Assembly: GCA_027604685.1 (NCBI GenBank)
Contig: JADHYX010000011.1
Location: 58,656-122,655, forward strand
Direction of reading: 5' to 3'
Source: Lobulomyces angularis
Taxonomy: Eukaryota; Chytridiomycota; Chytridiomycetes; Lobulomycetales; Lobulomycetaceae
DNA: 64,000 nt
Below, piece by piece: positions 13,128-24,879 of the stretch. Position numbers and translations under genes: made by a program. How positions within the stretch are numbered: position 1 is the first letter of the stretch; every line of letters starts with the position of its first letter. Below the pieces are notes generated by a model. It was given only the letters and a program-made list of their open reading frames with translations, was not told the DNA's origin and did no database searches.

Positions 13128-14222
13128 TCAACAGGTATACAACAAATCACTGTTTTCAAATTCCAAATTAAACATTGATTCCAAACTATCGTCATCAAGA
13201 CTGTCTAAGCTTTTGTTGCTCCACCATGGGAATTTCAGCCTGTGCTTAGTATTATAATGTAATTGCTTACTTTTTTTTAAATTAGCCAATGAAATGGGAT
13301 AATTCTTTGGGGAGATCGCAATTGATACAGTCGCCTCTACAATTATTATTTTTTTTTTCATATTTATTTGAAATATGGTATTACCAGTGACTGCATTTAC
13401 ATAATGATCTAATTCCATTCTAATTCTGTGACAACCAATAGAGAGATCTTCCAGTTTTAAGCTCCCCAAATCTTGGTCCACATCATAATAAGATTCCAGT
13501 TGGGAGTTTAGTAATTTTAGTCTATTTAGCAAGTTTAAGGAATGCTGATTTTCTGCAGAATCGAGATTTTTAATTGCTCTGTTAAACTTGTTTCTCTTTT
13601 GCTGGTCCAAAAATAATTTAGTCTGTATTTTGGTATATATTTGCTCTAAACCATTAAAAGTTTGGGTATTTAAAACGTTAAAAAGAGTTGAATTTTTTTC
13701 ATCCAAAACTGAATCGAACTTTTGATTTGTAATTTTGAATAAATTTTCTTCATGCTCAGCTAAAAAACTTTCGTCTAGTTTACAATTACTGTTGCCTTTT
13801 AGGAATTTTTTTCTTTTTAAATTTAACAACTTAAATCTAAACTTTTTTTTTTCCAAATAGGTTCTGAAATTTTTTTGTAAACAAATAACAGCTCTCAATG
13901 TCAACTCCTTTTCATAAGTTTTGAATCTGCTGCTAGACATCAAACTTAAAGTTTTAAAATCAACTTCTTTCTTTAGAAGTCTATCTCTTGTCAACTTCAA
14001 AGTTAAATCTAATTTTTTATTCACTTCTTTAATATGACTATATTTTTTTACTTCTTTTTCCTTAAGGTGCTTCTTGAATGCCTTTTGAATTACTGCTGCA
14101 TTTTGATGTAAAAGATTTAACCACTGTCGAGTTCTGTAACCTCGATAAAGTTTTTGTATTTTAATTACATTCACTGTTAGTTTTTCATATGCATCGATTC
14201 TCTTTTTTGGTTTCTTTATCAT
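13128..14222 (-). CDS. IQ-motif protein, unknown function
   Basis: This is a single open exon of 364 residues if translation starts at the ATG at 14222. The frame stays open 39 bases further upstream but only to a TTG. The N-terminal third holds calmodulin-binding-like IQ motifs: IKIQKLYRGYRTRQW, AVIQKAFKKHLK and, further on, VICLQKNFRTYLEKKKFRF. A long charged helical region follows (QKRNKFNRAIKNLDSAEN), then a C-terminal part ending in an acidic Asp/Ser stretch. I do not recognise the C-terminal domain. IQ arrays of this kind occur in proteins tied to myosin, spindle poles or cilia. It is transcribed divergently from MOB1 with only about 160 bp between the start codons. Confidence 0.75.
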   Translation of the reverse strand: MIKKPKKRIDAYEKLTVNVIKIQKLYRGYRTRQWLNLLHQNAAVIQKAFKKHLKEKEVKKYSHIKEVNKKLDLTLKLTRDRLLKKEVDFKTLSLMSSSRFKTYEKELTLRAVICLQKNFRTYLEKKKFRFKLLNLKRKKFLKGNSNCKLDESFLAEHEENLFKITNQKFDSVLDEKNSTLFNVLNTQTFNGLEQIYTKIQTKLFLDQQKRNKFNRAIKNLDSAENQHSLNLLNRLKLLNSQLESYYDVDQDLGSLKLEDLSIGCHRIRMELDHYVNAVTGNTIFQINMKKKIIIVEATVSIAISPKNYPISLANLKKSKQLHYNTKHRLKFPWWSNKSLDSLDDDSLESMFNLEFENSDLLYTC

Positions 14223-14385
14223 TTTTTTAAAGAACGCGTAACGGAGTTTTAAAATTACCAAAATTGATTATTTCTTCATAAAATCCTAAAGCCCTAATTT
14301 TTAAATTCTTAAAGCAACTCTTCCACATTTTTTATAAAAAAGAAATTAGCAATAAAATAAAAAAAACCTATAATAATAATTAAGA

Positions 14386-15199
14386 ATGAATTTTTTGGGA
14401 AATTTGCGAGGAAACAATAGAACTTTTAAACCAAAAAAAAATTTACCAGAAGGAAGTAAACAATATCAGTTAAAAAAATACGCAGAGGCTACCTTAGGAA
14501 CTGGTAATTTAAGAACTGCAGTTGAATTACCTGGTAAATCCTTTTTTTTTAAAGACATCGTAAAAATTCACAAAGGCGTTTAATTTTTTAGAGGGAGAAG
14601 ATATTAATGAATGGTTGGCAGTAAACACAGTAGACTTTTTTAACCAAATTAATATGTTGTACGGTACTATAACTGAATTTTGTACACCAAACGAATGCCC
14701 AATTATGTCTGCAGGTAACACACTCAGTTTGTATAATATTATGTTATCCTTTTTTTCTTAAATCTTATAGGGCCGAAATATGAATACCACTGGTGTGATG
14801 GAGTTCAGTATAAAAAGCCAGTGAAAGTGTCTGCACCGGAGTATGTTGATTTTTTAATGACATGGGTAAAAAAAAAAAGCTGAAGTTGATTCATTTCAAT
14901 AATGTTATGAATTTTTTAAGGTGCAATCACAACTGGACGATGAGAGTATTTTTCCGTCCAAAATTGGAGTTCCATTTCCAAAAAATTTTTTACAAATAAT
15001 AAAAACTATCTGTAAGAGGTTATTTAGAGTATATGCACATATCTATCATGCTCATTTTCCAAGAATAGTCTCACTTGGAGAAGAAGCGCATTTAAATACT
15101 AGCTTCAAACATTTTGTTTTTTTTATTCAACAGTTTAATTTAATTGAAAAAAAAGAATTGTCTCCTTTAGAAGAGTTGATTAAAACGTTATCAAATTAA
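14386..15199 (+). CDS. MOB1: MOB1 kinase activator
   Basis: Four exons (14386-14533, 14592-14714, 14771-14865, 14921-15199) encode 214 residues, the normal MOB1 size. MOB1 binds and activates NDR/LATS-type kinases in the mitotic exit and Hippo-like network. The zinc-site cysteines lie in [19 protein letters not shown] and the histidines in [12 protein letters not shown]. Other hallmarks are [49 protein letters not shown] and the terminal [11 protein letters not shown]. The first 30 residues are basic and poorly conserved, as usual. I see no lesions. Confidence 0.96.
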
Positions 15200-15507
15200 A
15201 AAAAAAAAAAAAAAAAAATTAGAAATGTTCCTAGAAATTTTATGGATTGTATAAAATACTCGATAATAACTTCTTTTATATATCTATGTATTTTTTTTAA
15301 TTAATTGTTATGAAATTTTTAAATTTTTTTTAAGTGCGATATTGATAACTGTAAATTTTTTTTGCAACAAAATTTGAATACAATTAAAGGCTACTGAAAG
15401 ATTGAAAAGCTAAATTGAATCGCAAAAAAGTTTTAGTTCTAGAGTTATTTTACACTTTGGCGCTGAAACCTCAACCTTAACACAGTTATTAACTAAAGTT
15501 GTGGAAA
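15200..15507. other. Intergenic region
   Basis: This spacer of about 300 bp starts with a long A run just after the MOB1 stop. No coding or RNA signal is visible. It should hold the MOB1 3' end and the promoter of the TLDc gene. Confidence 0.4.
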
Positions 15508-17277
15508 ATGAACCTCCACCCAGAACAACACTTGAAGAAAACTGCAAAGAGCAAGCGGTTTGAAAATTCCAACCATGAATATTCGAATAACAAGGATATT
15601 AAATTAGAAAATAGTTACATATTCGATGGTATTCTAAATTTCAATCCTAGTAAGGAAATACCGGTATCTTCCAGTGTTGAATTGCCAACCCAAGAGTTTT
15701 ATGAAAAAAAAACTGATCTAAGTAAAAGCAAATCTCCACAGTTAGGATTTTTTTCAAGACTTTTAAATCAATTAAATTTTTCTGATGAGAGTGAAAGTGA
15801 GAGTGAGCATGAATTCGAAAATCAGTATGAGCATATTGATCGGAATGAAGTAGACCATGTTATGGATAGTATAAAAGATACCAACCCGTCGAAGAAAGAT
15901 GAAAAAATTGAAGGTACGAAACCATTATATGATTCTGTGAAAAGCTTAGAAAAAAGTGAGGAGCATCCTAGTCAAGACAATATCAGTGTAAATAGTAACA
16001 GCTTATCTTATCAAGAGAATTTTCCGGATTCCTTGAGTGATTTTTTTTGGGATCTTTTTGGTTTGAAGCATTCAGCGATCAAAAATTTAAATAAAGTAAA
16101 TAATGATACCCCTGTGAATACCCCGATTTCTAATAATCTGTTCGAAATTAATGACGATCAATGTTGGGATTCAATAAAAAAAAAAAGAAAAATTATCAAA
16201 TTTCAGGGATATGAAAATGAAAATAAAAAGTCAACCAGCTTTTTTTCCCCAGAAAAAGAAAATTCTACCTATGTTGATGCATATCTAAAAACTGAGAACG
16301 GCGCAGATTTTTGTGAAAATGTGAGTAAATTGGAAAAATTGGAATTTTTAAGACAACAAACTAGTAGTGGAAAAGATGATCGTCAAGGAAAAGTATTGGA
16401 AGAAAATTCTTTACAGGAAGGAATAATGTTTCAGAATTTAGCACAAGATGTAAAGCTACTAAAAATACTCAAATTAAAAAATTTTTGTTATTTAAGTTAC
16501 TGCCAAATTTACCACCTTTATACCAAGAAGCTTTAACGTGGAATTTAGTATACTCAATAGAAAAACATGGAGTAAGCTTAAAAACTTTATATTCAAGGTG
16601 TTTTGATGCTGGTCCTTGCCTTTTGCTAATAAAAGATGATAAAGGAAACACCTTTGGAGCTTTTTCAAACCAGGAATTTGCTGTGAATGTTGGTTATTTT
16701 GGAAATGGATTATGGTAATCTTAACTGTTAAGGTCAATTTTTTTTTTTTAATCTATATTTTTTAGTTTTCTCTGGAAGTGGAATGTAAAAAAAAAGAAAA
16801 TTGAAGTTTTTAAAGCAACTGGAGCTAATGAATACTTAGTTTTATGTGAAACGCACTTTATAGCTTTTGGAGGAGGGTAAAATAGTGAGATCATATATTT
16901 AATTTTTTTTTTGTTATTTTTGAAGGGAAGGTAAATTTGGCTTGTGGATTGATGAAGATTTACTAAACGGATACAGTGGACATTGCCAAACTTTTAATAA
17001 TCCTGATTTAAGTTTGGTGGACATTGACGATGAAGACATGAAGGAAATAGAAGGAGAAAAAAATTCTACAGATGTTAAATCTATTGAAATGGATGGCAGT
17101 GTTACAAATTCTAAAGTTAAAAATAATATAGAGGATGAACTAGTAGATGTAACCACAACATCACACGGTAGATTGAATGTTGATGAACAAATCACTGCCC
17201 GAAATGGAAGGAAGACGAGTGTTGACGTGGGTAGATTTGAAATAGCACAATTAGAGATTTGGAACTTCATTATTTGA
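15508..17277 (+). CDS. TLDc-domain protein (OXR1/Rtc5-like)
   Basis: Four exons (15508-16449, 16497-16714, 16766-16876, 16926-17277) give 540 residues. The first 315 are acidic, Ser-rich and probably disordered. The C-terminal part is a TLDc domain: LPPLYQEALTWNLVYSIEKH, GVSLKTLYSRC, GPCLLLIKDDKGNTFGAF, TGANEYLVLCE, IAFGGGEGKFGLWIDEDLL and FEIAQLEIWNF. TLDc proteins are known for protection against oxidative stress and for binding and disassembling V-ATPase. Between the strand ending NNPDLS and the last strand (RFEIAQLEIW) sits a charged insert of roughly 70 residues, longer than in compact family members. The start is the first ATG in the frame. No LysM or GRAM domain is visible upstream. 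Confidence 0.88.
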
Positions 17278-18100
17278 ACTCCTTTTTACTTTATCTTTCT
17301 AGCATTTCACATTAATCTTATTACTCTATTAGTAACTGACAAATTTTTTTTGTAAAATGTTAAGTGTTAAGAAAAAATATTTTATGATTCCATTTTTTTT
17401 AAACTTTATATATTACGATATGAAAGATTTGCAATGGGAAATTTAATGGATACTTGAAGAAATTTTCAACTCATGATCTAGTAAAAAGTTTCAGAAAATG
17501 ATTCATCAAGTTAAATAGTTTTTTTAATTAAAATATTCTCAATTACTCCAAATAATATTCCTTTTTTAAAAATTATGTTTTCAGTTATGAGATTAACTTC
17601 TTTAGTCTTATCCACCGTCTTTAGCAATTTTTTTTTTAACAGTTATATTACCCAGAGTTACTGCAATGCTTCAGTTTGTTTAGTAGCTGACTAATTCTAA
17701 AATTATCCTATTCCATTTTTAATTTTGAGATTTAAAATTCAAGCAATTTTCCGGTCCATCATACAGCAATGCTTATCAGCATAATAGTTTCAAAAGCAGT
17801 CACAATGGTTCTAATTTTATATCTAAAATTAATATTTATATGTGAGCTGCAAAATGATCAAATTATTTTTTTCCCTTAACTCCGATTATTTAATGATGAA
17901 GCGATAGCAAGCAAAAGTTACAGCTACTTAAAAAAATTAACCTTTTCATTAACACTTTCTATTCTTTTTTTTAATAATACTTATATTTTAGAATTTTTCC
18001 AGCATTTTTCATAAGAAACTTTCAAAAACCTATTTTTTTCTTTTTTTTTTTTTTTTTGAAAAATTAATCTCTATCTAATTTTTATAATTTTTATATATTA
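17278..18100. other. Upstream region of TUP1
   Basis: The 820 bp have no convincing open frame, repeat or RNA gene. A T-run lies at about 18,030-18,056, shortly before the TUP1 start, and the region presumably contains the TUP1 promoter. Confidence 0.4.
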
Positions 18101-21100
18101 ATGTCAAATCGCCCAATCCAGCATAATCTACCTTTAGGTCAATCTTTACATCCCCAACAGCAGATAAGGCAACAGCACTCTCAGGAAAGGGTAATAAAGT
18201 TTTCTACAAAAAACTTCAAATTTTTTCTACTGATTCTAATCGTTGTTTTATTTTTCTCTTTCATATAACTTTTAACTTAAAATTCGCTTAAAAATTTAAT
18301 TTATTCTCAATTTTTATTTTTAAACCAAAATAGTTGCCTTCAGTTCAAACGCCTCAACAACAACAACCTAAAATTTATAGAAATGCTTTACCTGGACAAA
18401 GGCTAGCTGAAATTATTGAGGCTTTAAAAACTGAGTCGGAAAATTTAATGGAGGTTGTAAATATATATAAAGCGCACAAAGATGACTATGAAATTAAATG
18501 TAAGCACCAATTTAATTTTTTTTTTTGTTTATTATTTTTCATTTATAATTCTGGTAATACATATTTGTACTTACATGATTTGGGGGTTTCTTTGAAGAAA
18601 AAAAATTTTTTTCCCTTAATTGATACATTCCTTTAAAAATAAAATTTATGATAACTCTTGTTTATTTTATTTAAAATTTCTATTTTTAAATATTTAATCT
18701 AACGGCAAATAAATGGATGAAATTTAATTTTTTATTTATTTTTCATTTTACAGTAAATACTCAATTACAGGAATTAACTGGACTGCAACAAGGATTAACG
18801 GACCTAGAAAGAGTTTCAGTGAAGTTTAAACAACAGTACGAAGAAGAAATTGTAAGATTAAGAATGGATCTTGACCAAGCCCGTCAGCAATTAAGGCATC
18901 ACAATATCCAGTATATTCCTGCTTCTAGCAACTCTAATCAACCGCAGCATGCCAGTGCCAGTAATTCAATTCCGAAATTGAACAATGGTAATATAGTAAT
19001 TTATCTTACAGAACAATTTAAATTGTGTGGTAGGTGGCCCCGCAAGCAGTTTGAACGACCAAGGTAGAAGAAACTCTTCGATGTTTGCTGGAAATAACAT
19101 CCATGGTACCTTTATTTTTTATTTTGGAAGATGATTTTTTATTTGATTTTTTTGTTTTTTTGTAACTTTCTTTATTAACTATCTTTCTTGTATTTAGAAC
19201 GCCCTAACTTGGGTACTACTGAGCACCCTGCAAAAAGATTTAAAGAAGATTCTAATTTACCTCCTGCTACTCCTTCTCAGCAACAACATCAAAAATCACA
19301 TAATATCCCAAACGATGAACAACAGCATCGGTCAGATATGAGATATCAACCACCTCAACAACATCATATTCATCCGCAACATCAGCATCAGCAACAGCAA
19401 CAACAGCAGCAACACGTCCATCAACAGCAACACCACCAACAGCATTCTAATCATGAAGATTTAGTTCAGCCACATATTAACTCACAAGCTCAAATGCAAG
19501 CTGTTAACCAGCAACCGGTGACTGGTGAATGTATCTTGAGTGGTGATAATTCTCCTGAAAAATACAAACAGGAAGGAGAAGATTGGTTTGCTGTCTATAA
19601 TCCTAATATCACCGCTCTCGCAGACGCTAAAGTTAGCCTCGATTTACTACATACATGTATTCATGATAGGTTTGTTAATATTTATCCTTTTTTCATTAAC
19701 TTTACTTTTTTTTCAAGTGTCGTGTGTTGCGTTAAATTTTCAAATTGTGGTAAATATCTTGCCACCGGGTGTAATCATATTGCCATTATTTATGATGTTC
19801 AAACTGGGGAAAAATTATCGTAGAAATTTTTTTTTATTTTTATTTATAAGTTTATTTAATTCTAGGGTACTTGGTTCTATACCAAAGCCTATATTGGATG
19901 AAAAAGGCGAAGTAAAAGAAGAACCCACGGATCTTTACATAAGATCAGTAGTGTTTTCACCAGATGGGAAATCACTGGCTACAGGCGCTGAAGATCGAAC
20001 AATAAGAGTTTGGGATATTCAAAAACGAAAAGTAACTCACACTTTCCTTGGTCATGAACAAGAGATATATTCCCTGGACTGGTCTAGAGACAGTAGGATT
20101 TTAGTTTCAGGTTCTGGAGACAAATGTGTGAAGGTTTGGGATTTAGAAACTGGTCAGCTTGCTTTAACTATGTCAAATCCTGATGATAAAACCATGCCAC
20201 CTCTTCAACCTAACGAAATTGTTAAAGATTCAGGAGTAACTGGAGTTGCGGTTAATCCATTAAACACAAGATGTGTTGCAGCCGTAAGTTATGAATTTTA
20301 ATGATAATAATTTTTTTGTGACAGGGCTCTTTGGATAGGATGGTTAGAGTTTGGGATACCAGAACCGGTTTCTTATTGGAAAGATTCGAAGGTCATCAAG
20401 ATTCAGTTTACTCCGTTGCCTTCTCACCTGACGGACGATCAATTGTGAGTGGGGCTTTAGACCAAACCTTAAAAATCTGGGACCTCTCTTTAAGTACGTT
20501 AGATTTTTTAGCGAGAACAAGTACAAATCCCGATCATCCATCTCCGCGTCCTTTGGTTACAAAGGTTTGTCGTCACACATTTAGCGGGCACCGTGATTTT
20601 GTATTATCGGTAGCTTTCATTGGAACAAATGGAACTTTTGGTAGAGTGGACAGAAAGGGCGATCCTGTCGCAGTAAAAGGTGGTGAAGCTCTTGCTGAAA
20701 TTGAATGGGTGGTTTCGGGCTCTAAAGATTGGACTGTCACATTTTGGGATGCTAGAGCTGATAGCAAAAATAGTGGTCAGCCGCTAGTCAAAGCCAATGC
20801 TGCTCAATTTATGCTGCAAGGGCATGTTAATTCAGGTATTAAATCGATTTATAAAGATTTTTATTTATTCTATCATTTTAGTAATTAGTGTTTCGCTTTC
20901 ACCAAATGGAGGATTGTTTGCTACTGGAGCTGGTGATCGTAAAGCTAGAATTTGGAGAGTTCATTGTGGAGAAATGGGTGCACCAGCTGGTAATGCATTA
21001 TTTTTTGTTGTTTTAATTATAATTTGTAGGGCCATCGAACCCACCTACTCCAAGCTTATCAAAGCAGCTAGAAAAAAATGGTAACACCCATCAGAACTCG

Positions 21101-21553
21101 ACTAGTTTCCACAAAGATAGAATTTCGTCACCAACTGAAGGTCCAAAGCAGCAACAACATCAAATCAATAATCAGCAATCATCAGGCATAAAGCTTCCTG
21201 CACCACCTAAAAATGATTCTGTGCAAGTTAAGAATTTAGGAGGACCTGGAGATAAGAGTAAAAGGAATATTAGTGGCATTAATAATGAAACAATAAAAAA
21301 TTCTAATCCATCAGGTTCAGGTCAAAGGCAAGGAAGTTTACCACCAACAGGCACTGTCTTAACTCAAAATACTACCCCACCACCGCAAGCACCTAATGCT
21401 CTAGCACAGCGTGCAGTCAACCCCCCAATTTCAGCAACACCTCCACCAATGGCGCCAGTTAATAACGTTAATTTAAGCAATAAAAGTATTAGCAATAATC
21501 TTGAAGAACCAACTCAACAGGTTTTAAGTTTACCAGATAATATGGAGGTTTGA
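18101..21553 (+). CDS. TUP1: TUP1 general transcriptional corepressor
   Basis: Ten exons (18101-18190, 18334-18499, 18754-18987, 19034-19105, 19198-19669, 19718-19819, 19866-20283, 20325-20835, 20882-20989, 21030-21553) give 898 residues. The N-terminal tetramerisation helix reads [21 protein letters not shown] Gln/His-rich linker follows, including a His/Gln run at about 19,360-19,440. Seven WD40 blades then form the propeller that binds DNA-bound repressors: [92 protein letters not shown] and [12 protein letters not shown] Pro/Gln/Asn-rich tail of about 160 residues follows the propeller, longer than in yeast Tup1. The partner is expected to be Cyc8/Ssn6, not in this window. Confidence 0.96.
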
Positions 21554-22157
21554 TGAGAAATAATTTTACATTTTCGTGTTAGGTTTATAAAAAAAATTTT
21601 AGAATATATATAATTTTTCATTTTTCTAAGTTTCCCACAAATTTTCTTTAAAATAATTTTTTTGTCTCATATTTGGTATTTGTAATACTTTAATCTTGCA
21701 GAAGATCATTTTATAACGCTCTACTTTAAACTTTGAAGTATGGGCAAATTTTAAGTTTTCAAAAAGTCTGATAATTGAAGGAGTGATCAACAATTAAGAA
21801 CAAAATTAGTGGCATAGCTTCAGAAGGTTTCTGATATTTTCCCAAAGGCTTAACAGACGATTTGTTAGAAAAACATAATTAGAGTTATTAGAAAATGTTT
21901 TGATATTTGAGTGTATTTGCCAAACTGTCAAATGCACTTAAAAATGGAACTAAGATCACTTAAAAATTCAAAATATAACGCAATCAATCCATTAAACATT
22001 TGGAACCTTGAAATTTTCTTTTTTTTAAAAAAATTTTGGTGGAATCAGATGGACTTTAATTTAAGAGTTCTTGGAAGGATTACAATTAATCCCCTATAAA
22101 TATACTGTAAATATATAATTAAGATCTTCTAAGAAAAAATCAAAAAACTAAAAAAAC
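21554..22157. other. Intergenic region
   Basis: The 600 bp are AT-rich and contain only a short chance open frame (21,911-22,099). There is no recognisable element. A TATAAATATA-like stretch at about 22,095 lies roughly 60 bp upstream of the next start codon. Confidence 0.4.
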
Positions 22158-23247
22158 ATGGAAAAACAATCATTGCTTGAAAATCAATCTAATCACCATC
22201 CAGTTTTACCAAATAAAAAGAGAGTTAGAAATTGCAAAGTTTTAAAAACATCTCTTTTCTTAGTGGTCCTTACTGCATTGATAACTTTGATATCCTTTCC
22301 TAACGTTTTAGTTAACTTGAAAAACGATCTGGTGCGTGTTCAATCTTGGGAAAAGTTTACAGCAGTCGGTTCTACTGTTGTAAATGAAAAGTATCATTTC
22401 GTTTGGAGAAATATTTGGGTATTATTATAGATACTTGTTCCATAATATTTATTGGTTTAAATAGGATCAGCAAAGTAGCAAATTCCGCATTGATGCCTTG
22501 GCATTGAAGCATGACAAAGGAGATTCTGATGTCGATTTAAATCAAAGAATAAAGATGGCAACCGATTTCCTCATTCAAGGTAATAGAGGTGAAAGCATTG
22601 ACCAAGATTTAATCAAATCCCATGGTGGTCCAGTTACTATACTTTATGATAATGGTGGTTTTTACGGTATTTATGCCAAGGATGATAAACCTGCATGCAG
22701 ACACTATTCTCAGTAAATATAACAAAATCAACACTTGATTTTTACACATACTTTTTAGTGAAATCGAACTTCCAAACCTTAATCCTCTTGATGGGGCAAA
22801 ATTTCATGGAGTGCAATATGTTCACAAAATTTTTGTAGCTGACAAATACACAAATTTAAATTTACCACGCCATGAGCATGACAAAGGTCCAAAAGAATCT
22901 TCATTATGGATCGAAAGTTTTTCCAAAAAACCAGTATGAATTTTATCAGTATTTACTAAATTTTGAATTTTAGTTAGCCGCAGAAGGTAAAGGAAAAGTT
23001 GAGAAGAATGGAAAAAAATACGATCTTCACGTCTTTCACACTTTTTACAAGTAAGTTTATTTGTTTATATTAAGTTTTGAATTATTCACTTTGCAGATTC
23101 GGATCTTGGGTTGATTCTTCTCAATTAACTCTTCCAGAATCGATTGAAGAAATTTGTGTTGATGGTGGAAAAGGTGATGGTTTGCGTGATATTTCCATTG
23201 AGCTACCTCACTTTTCTGAATTTTTATCCTCTTTAGATATTATGTAG
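22158..23247 (+). CDS. Single-pass membrane protein, unknown family
   Basis: Five exons (22158-22418, 22465-22712, 22759-22933, 22974-23050, 23097-23247) give 303 residues in frame. The N-terminus is short, basic and cytosolic (PNKKRVRNCKVLK). One hydrophobic helix follows (SLFLVVLTALITLISFPNVL, about residues 32-51), then a soluble domain expected outside the cytosol. The membrane segment is not followed by a cleavage site and looks like a signal anchor. The soluble part holds HGGPVTILYDNGGFYGIYA, HGVQYVHKIFVADKYTNL and KFGSWVDSSQLTLPESIEE. It has few cysteines and no catalytic motif I recognise. Its function is unknown; a role at the cell surface or in the secretory pathway is inferred from topology only. 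Codon use and intron style match the neighbours. Confidence 0.8.
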
Positions 23248-23568
23248 TTTTATTTGAGGATGCGATTAGCTTTCTTTAAGTAGTTTTATTTTTTATTACT
23301 TTCAATACTTTCAGACAATAAAATCCAATATTTTATGAACTTTGCATATTAATAATAATTCTGCTGTAAAAAAAAAATCAACATCTAAAATATTTATTAG
23401 AAATATATTTATTAATTTTTTTTCCAATGAATTGAAAATTAAAAGCAGTATATATCTGTGCTAAAAAATAAAATCGAAGAAAAAAAGATTGTATTCAATC
23501 TACTTGAGCATCTTGCTCTAATCTGAAAATGAAAAATAAATAAGCAAATATTGTAAAAATTTAATTCA
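23248..23568. other. Convergent 3' intergenic region
   Basis: This AT-rich spacer lies between the stop codons of two converging genes. It contains AATAAA-type hexamers (for example at 23,318) and no coding signal. Confidence 0.4.
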
Positions 23569-23930
23569 TTACTTATTTTTCCAATAGTTTCCAGCCCCAG
23601 GAAGCTTTATTAAGATGTCATTTCTCACAAGAGGGGTTGGTTCAATAATTAAAAGCGCAATCATTCCAGCGCTTGCTCCCCAAAAAGCAAGATTAGGTAC
23701 ACTTAATAAATAGAAAATATTATATGACTATAAAAAAAAGAACTTACACATTCTTAAGTTTTTCTGGATTTGACCACCTACCAAACATTCTTACCCATGG
23801 GGCTACTACTAACCTAAAATAACAAAAGGTATTATTTATATTCAAAGGGATAAATTTAAATTATATAATTGTTTTTAGCTACAAATTTTTTTTTTGAAAG
23901 TTTTAAGACTCACCATTTTTGTTGAAGCAT
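23569..23930 (-). CDS. QCR10: Probable cytochrome bc1 complex subunit 10 (QCR10)
   Basis: This tiny gene of three exons (23914-23930, 23748-23813, 23569-23701) sums to exactly 72 codons, a 71-residue protein. The first exon is only 17 nt. The protein starts MLQQKWLVVAPWVRMFGRW, has one membrane helix (NLAFWGASAGMIALLIIEP) and ends in RNDILIKLPGAGNYWKNK. Size, single helix and the pattern of aromatic-Gly before the helix plus D-I-L-x-K-x-P-x-x-G-x-Y-W after it fit fungal Qcr10, a small accessory subunit of respiratory complex III in the mitochondrial inner membrane. The assignment rests on these short motifs and on the clean exon arithmetic. Another small mitochondrial membrane subunit is the main alternative. 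Confidence 0.7.
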
Positions 23931-24879
23931 ACTATAATTTTAAAATTGAATTTAGTACTACTCAAAATTGAAATGTTAAAAAAAAACAAAAAAGTAAACA
24001 TTTTGTGTAGTATGGTGTTATTATGCCTTACCTTTGTATAAGGTTTGTTAAAAAAAAATTGAAAAACCTCAAAATGACCTTACAAAAAAACCCTTAAAAA
24101 AAACTAAAAAAATTGATAGTTAACCTGTAATTAGTTAATGATGTCAATTCGGAATGAAGTATAGGTATTGAAACTGTACCACCTAACGTAGAGAGAACTG
24201 TTTTCCCTCACTATGCAGTGAACTATTGAATATAAAGTTCGCTAAAATTAATAATCTGCTACAACGCAAAGGTATGATTTTTTTTGCATTCTTATAGAAG
24301 TAAACCATTCACTATTACTGAATTGAAAGTAAGAACCCTCAAATTTTTTATTCCGAATTCCCATAAACGAAACTTGTTATAAATCTTCACAAAGTGAAAA
24401 AAGTGGATTTGATAATTTTATTGAGATGTATTGTGAATTTTACTCTTAAAACACCACTCAGGTCACCTTTTTTATGCACAGAATAGCCTCCAAAATGCAG
24501 AAAAGGTTTATCATTTTTAAACTTTTTTAGAACATTTTAAATATATACAGCTCCATTTTACTTGTAATATAATTTATGAGAAATAGATAATTGAACTTAC
24601 AAAACACAGAAACACAATCGATGAGAAATAAATAGTTATAAGTTACAAAACTTTTACCTTCAGTTTGTGACAGATATGGTACAAACTGTATTGCAAATTA
24701 ATCGGCATTAGATTTTTTAATCTACCTGAATCGAACAAAGAGATCGTAATGTATTTAAAACTAAAATATGCTTTCTTTAAATTATGGAAAAAAATAAAAT
24801 GTAAAAATTCATCCATTTTTTGTGATCAAAAATTTTTATTTCAAAAGATTAGCCGCTACTTAACTCTATACCAATTAAT
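23931..24879. other. Divergent intergenic region
   Basis: This 950 bp spacer separates QCR10 (leftward) and the serine-biosynthesis gene (rightward). I found no open frame with recognisable content, no tRNA-like fold and no clear repeat. Both promoters should be here. Confidence 0.4.

Noticed and set aside
16450..16536. Reading the TLDc gene's first exon through to a stop at 16,536
   Set aside because: A 47-nt intron (16450-16496) restores the conserved start of the TLDc domain in frame; the read-through peptide has no homology.
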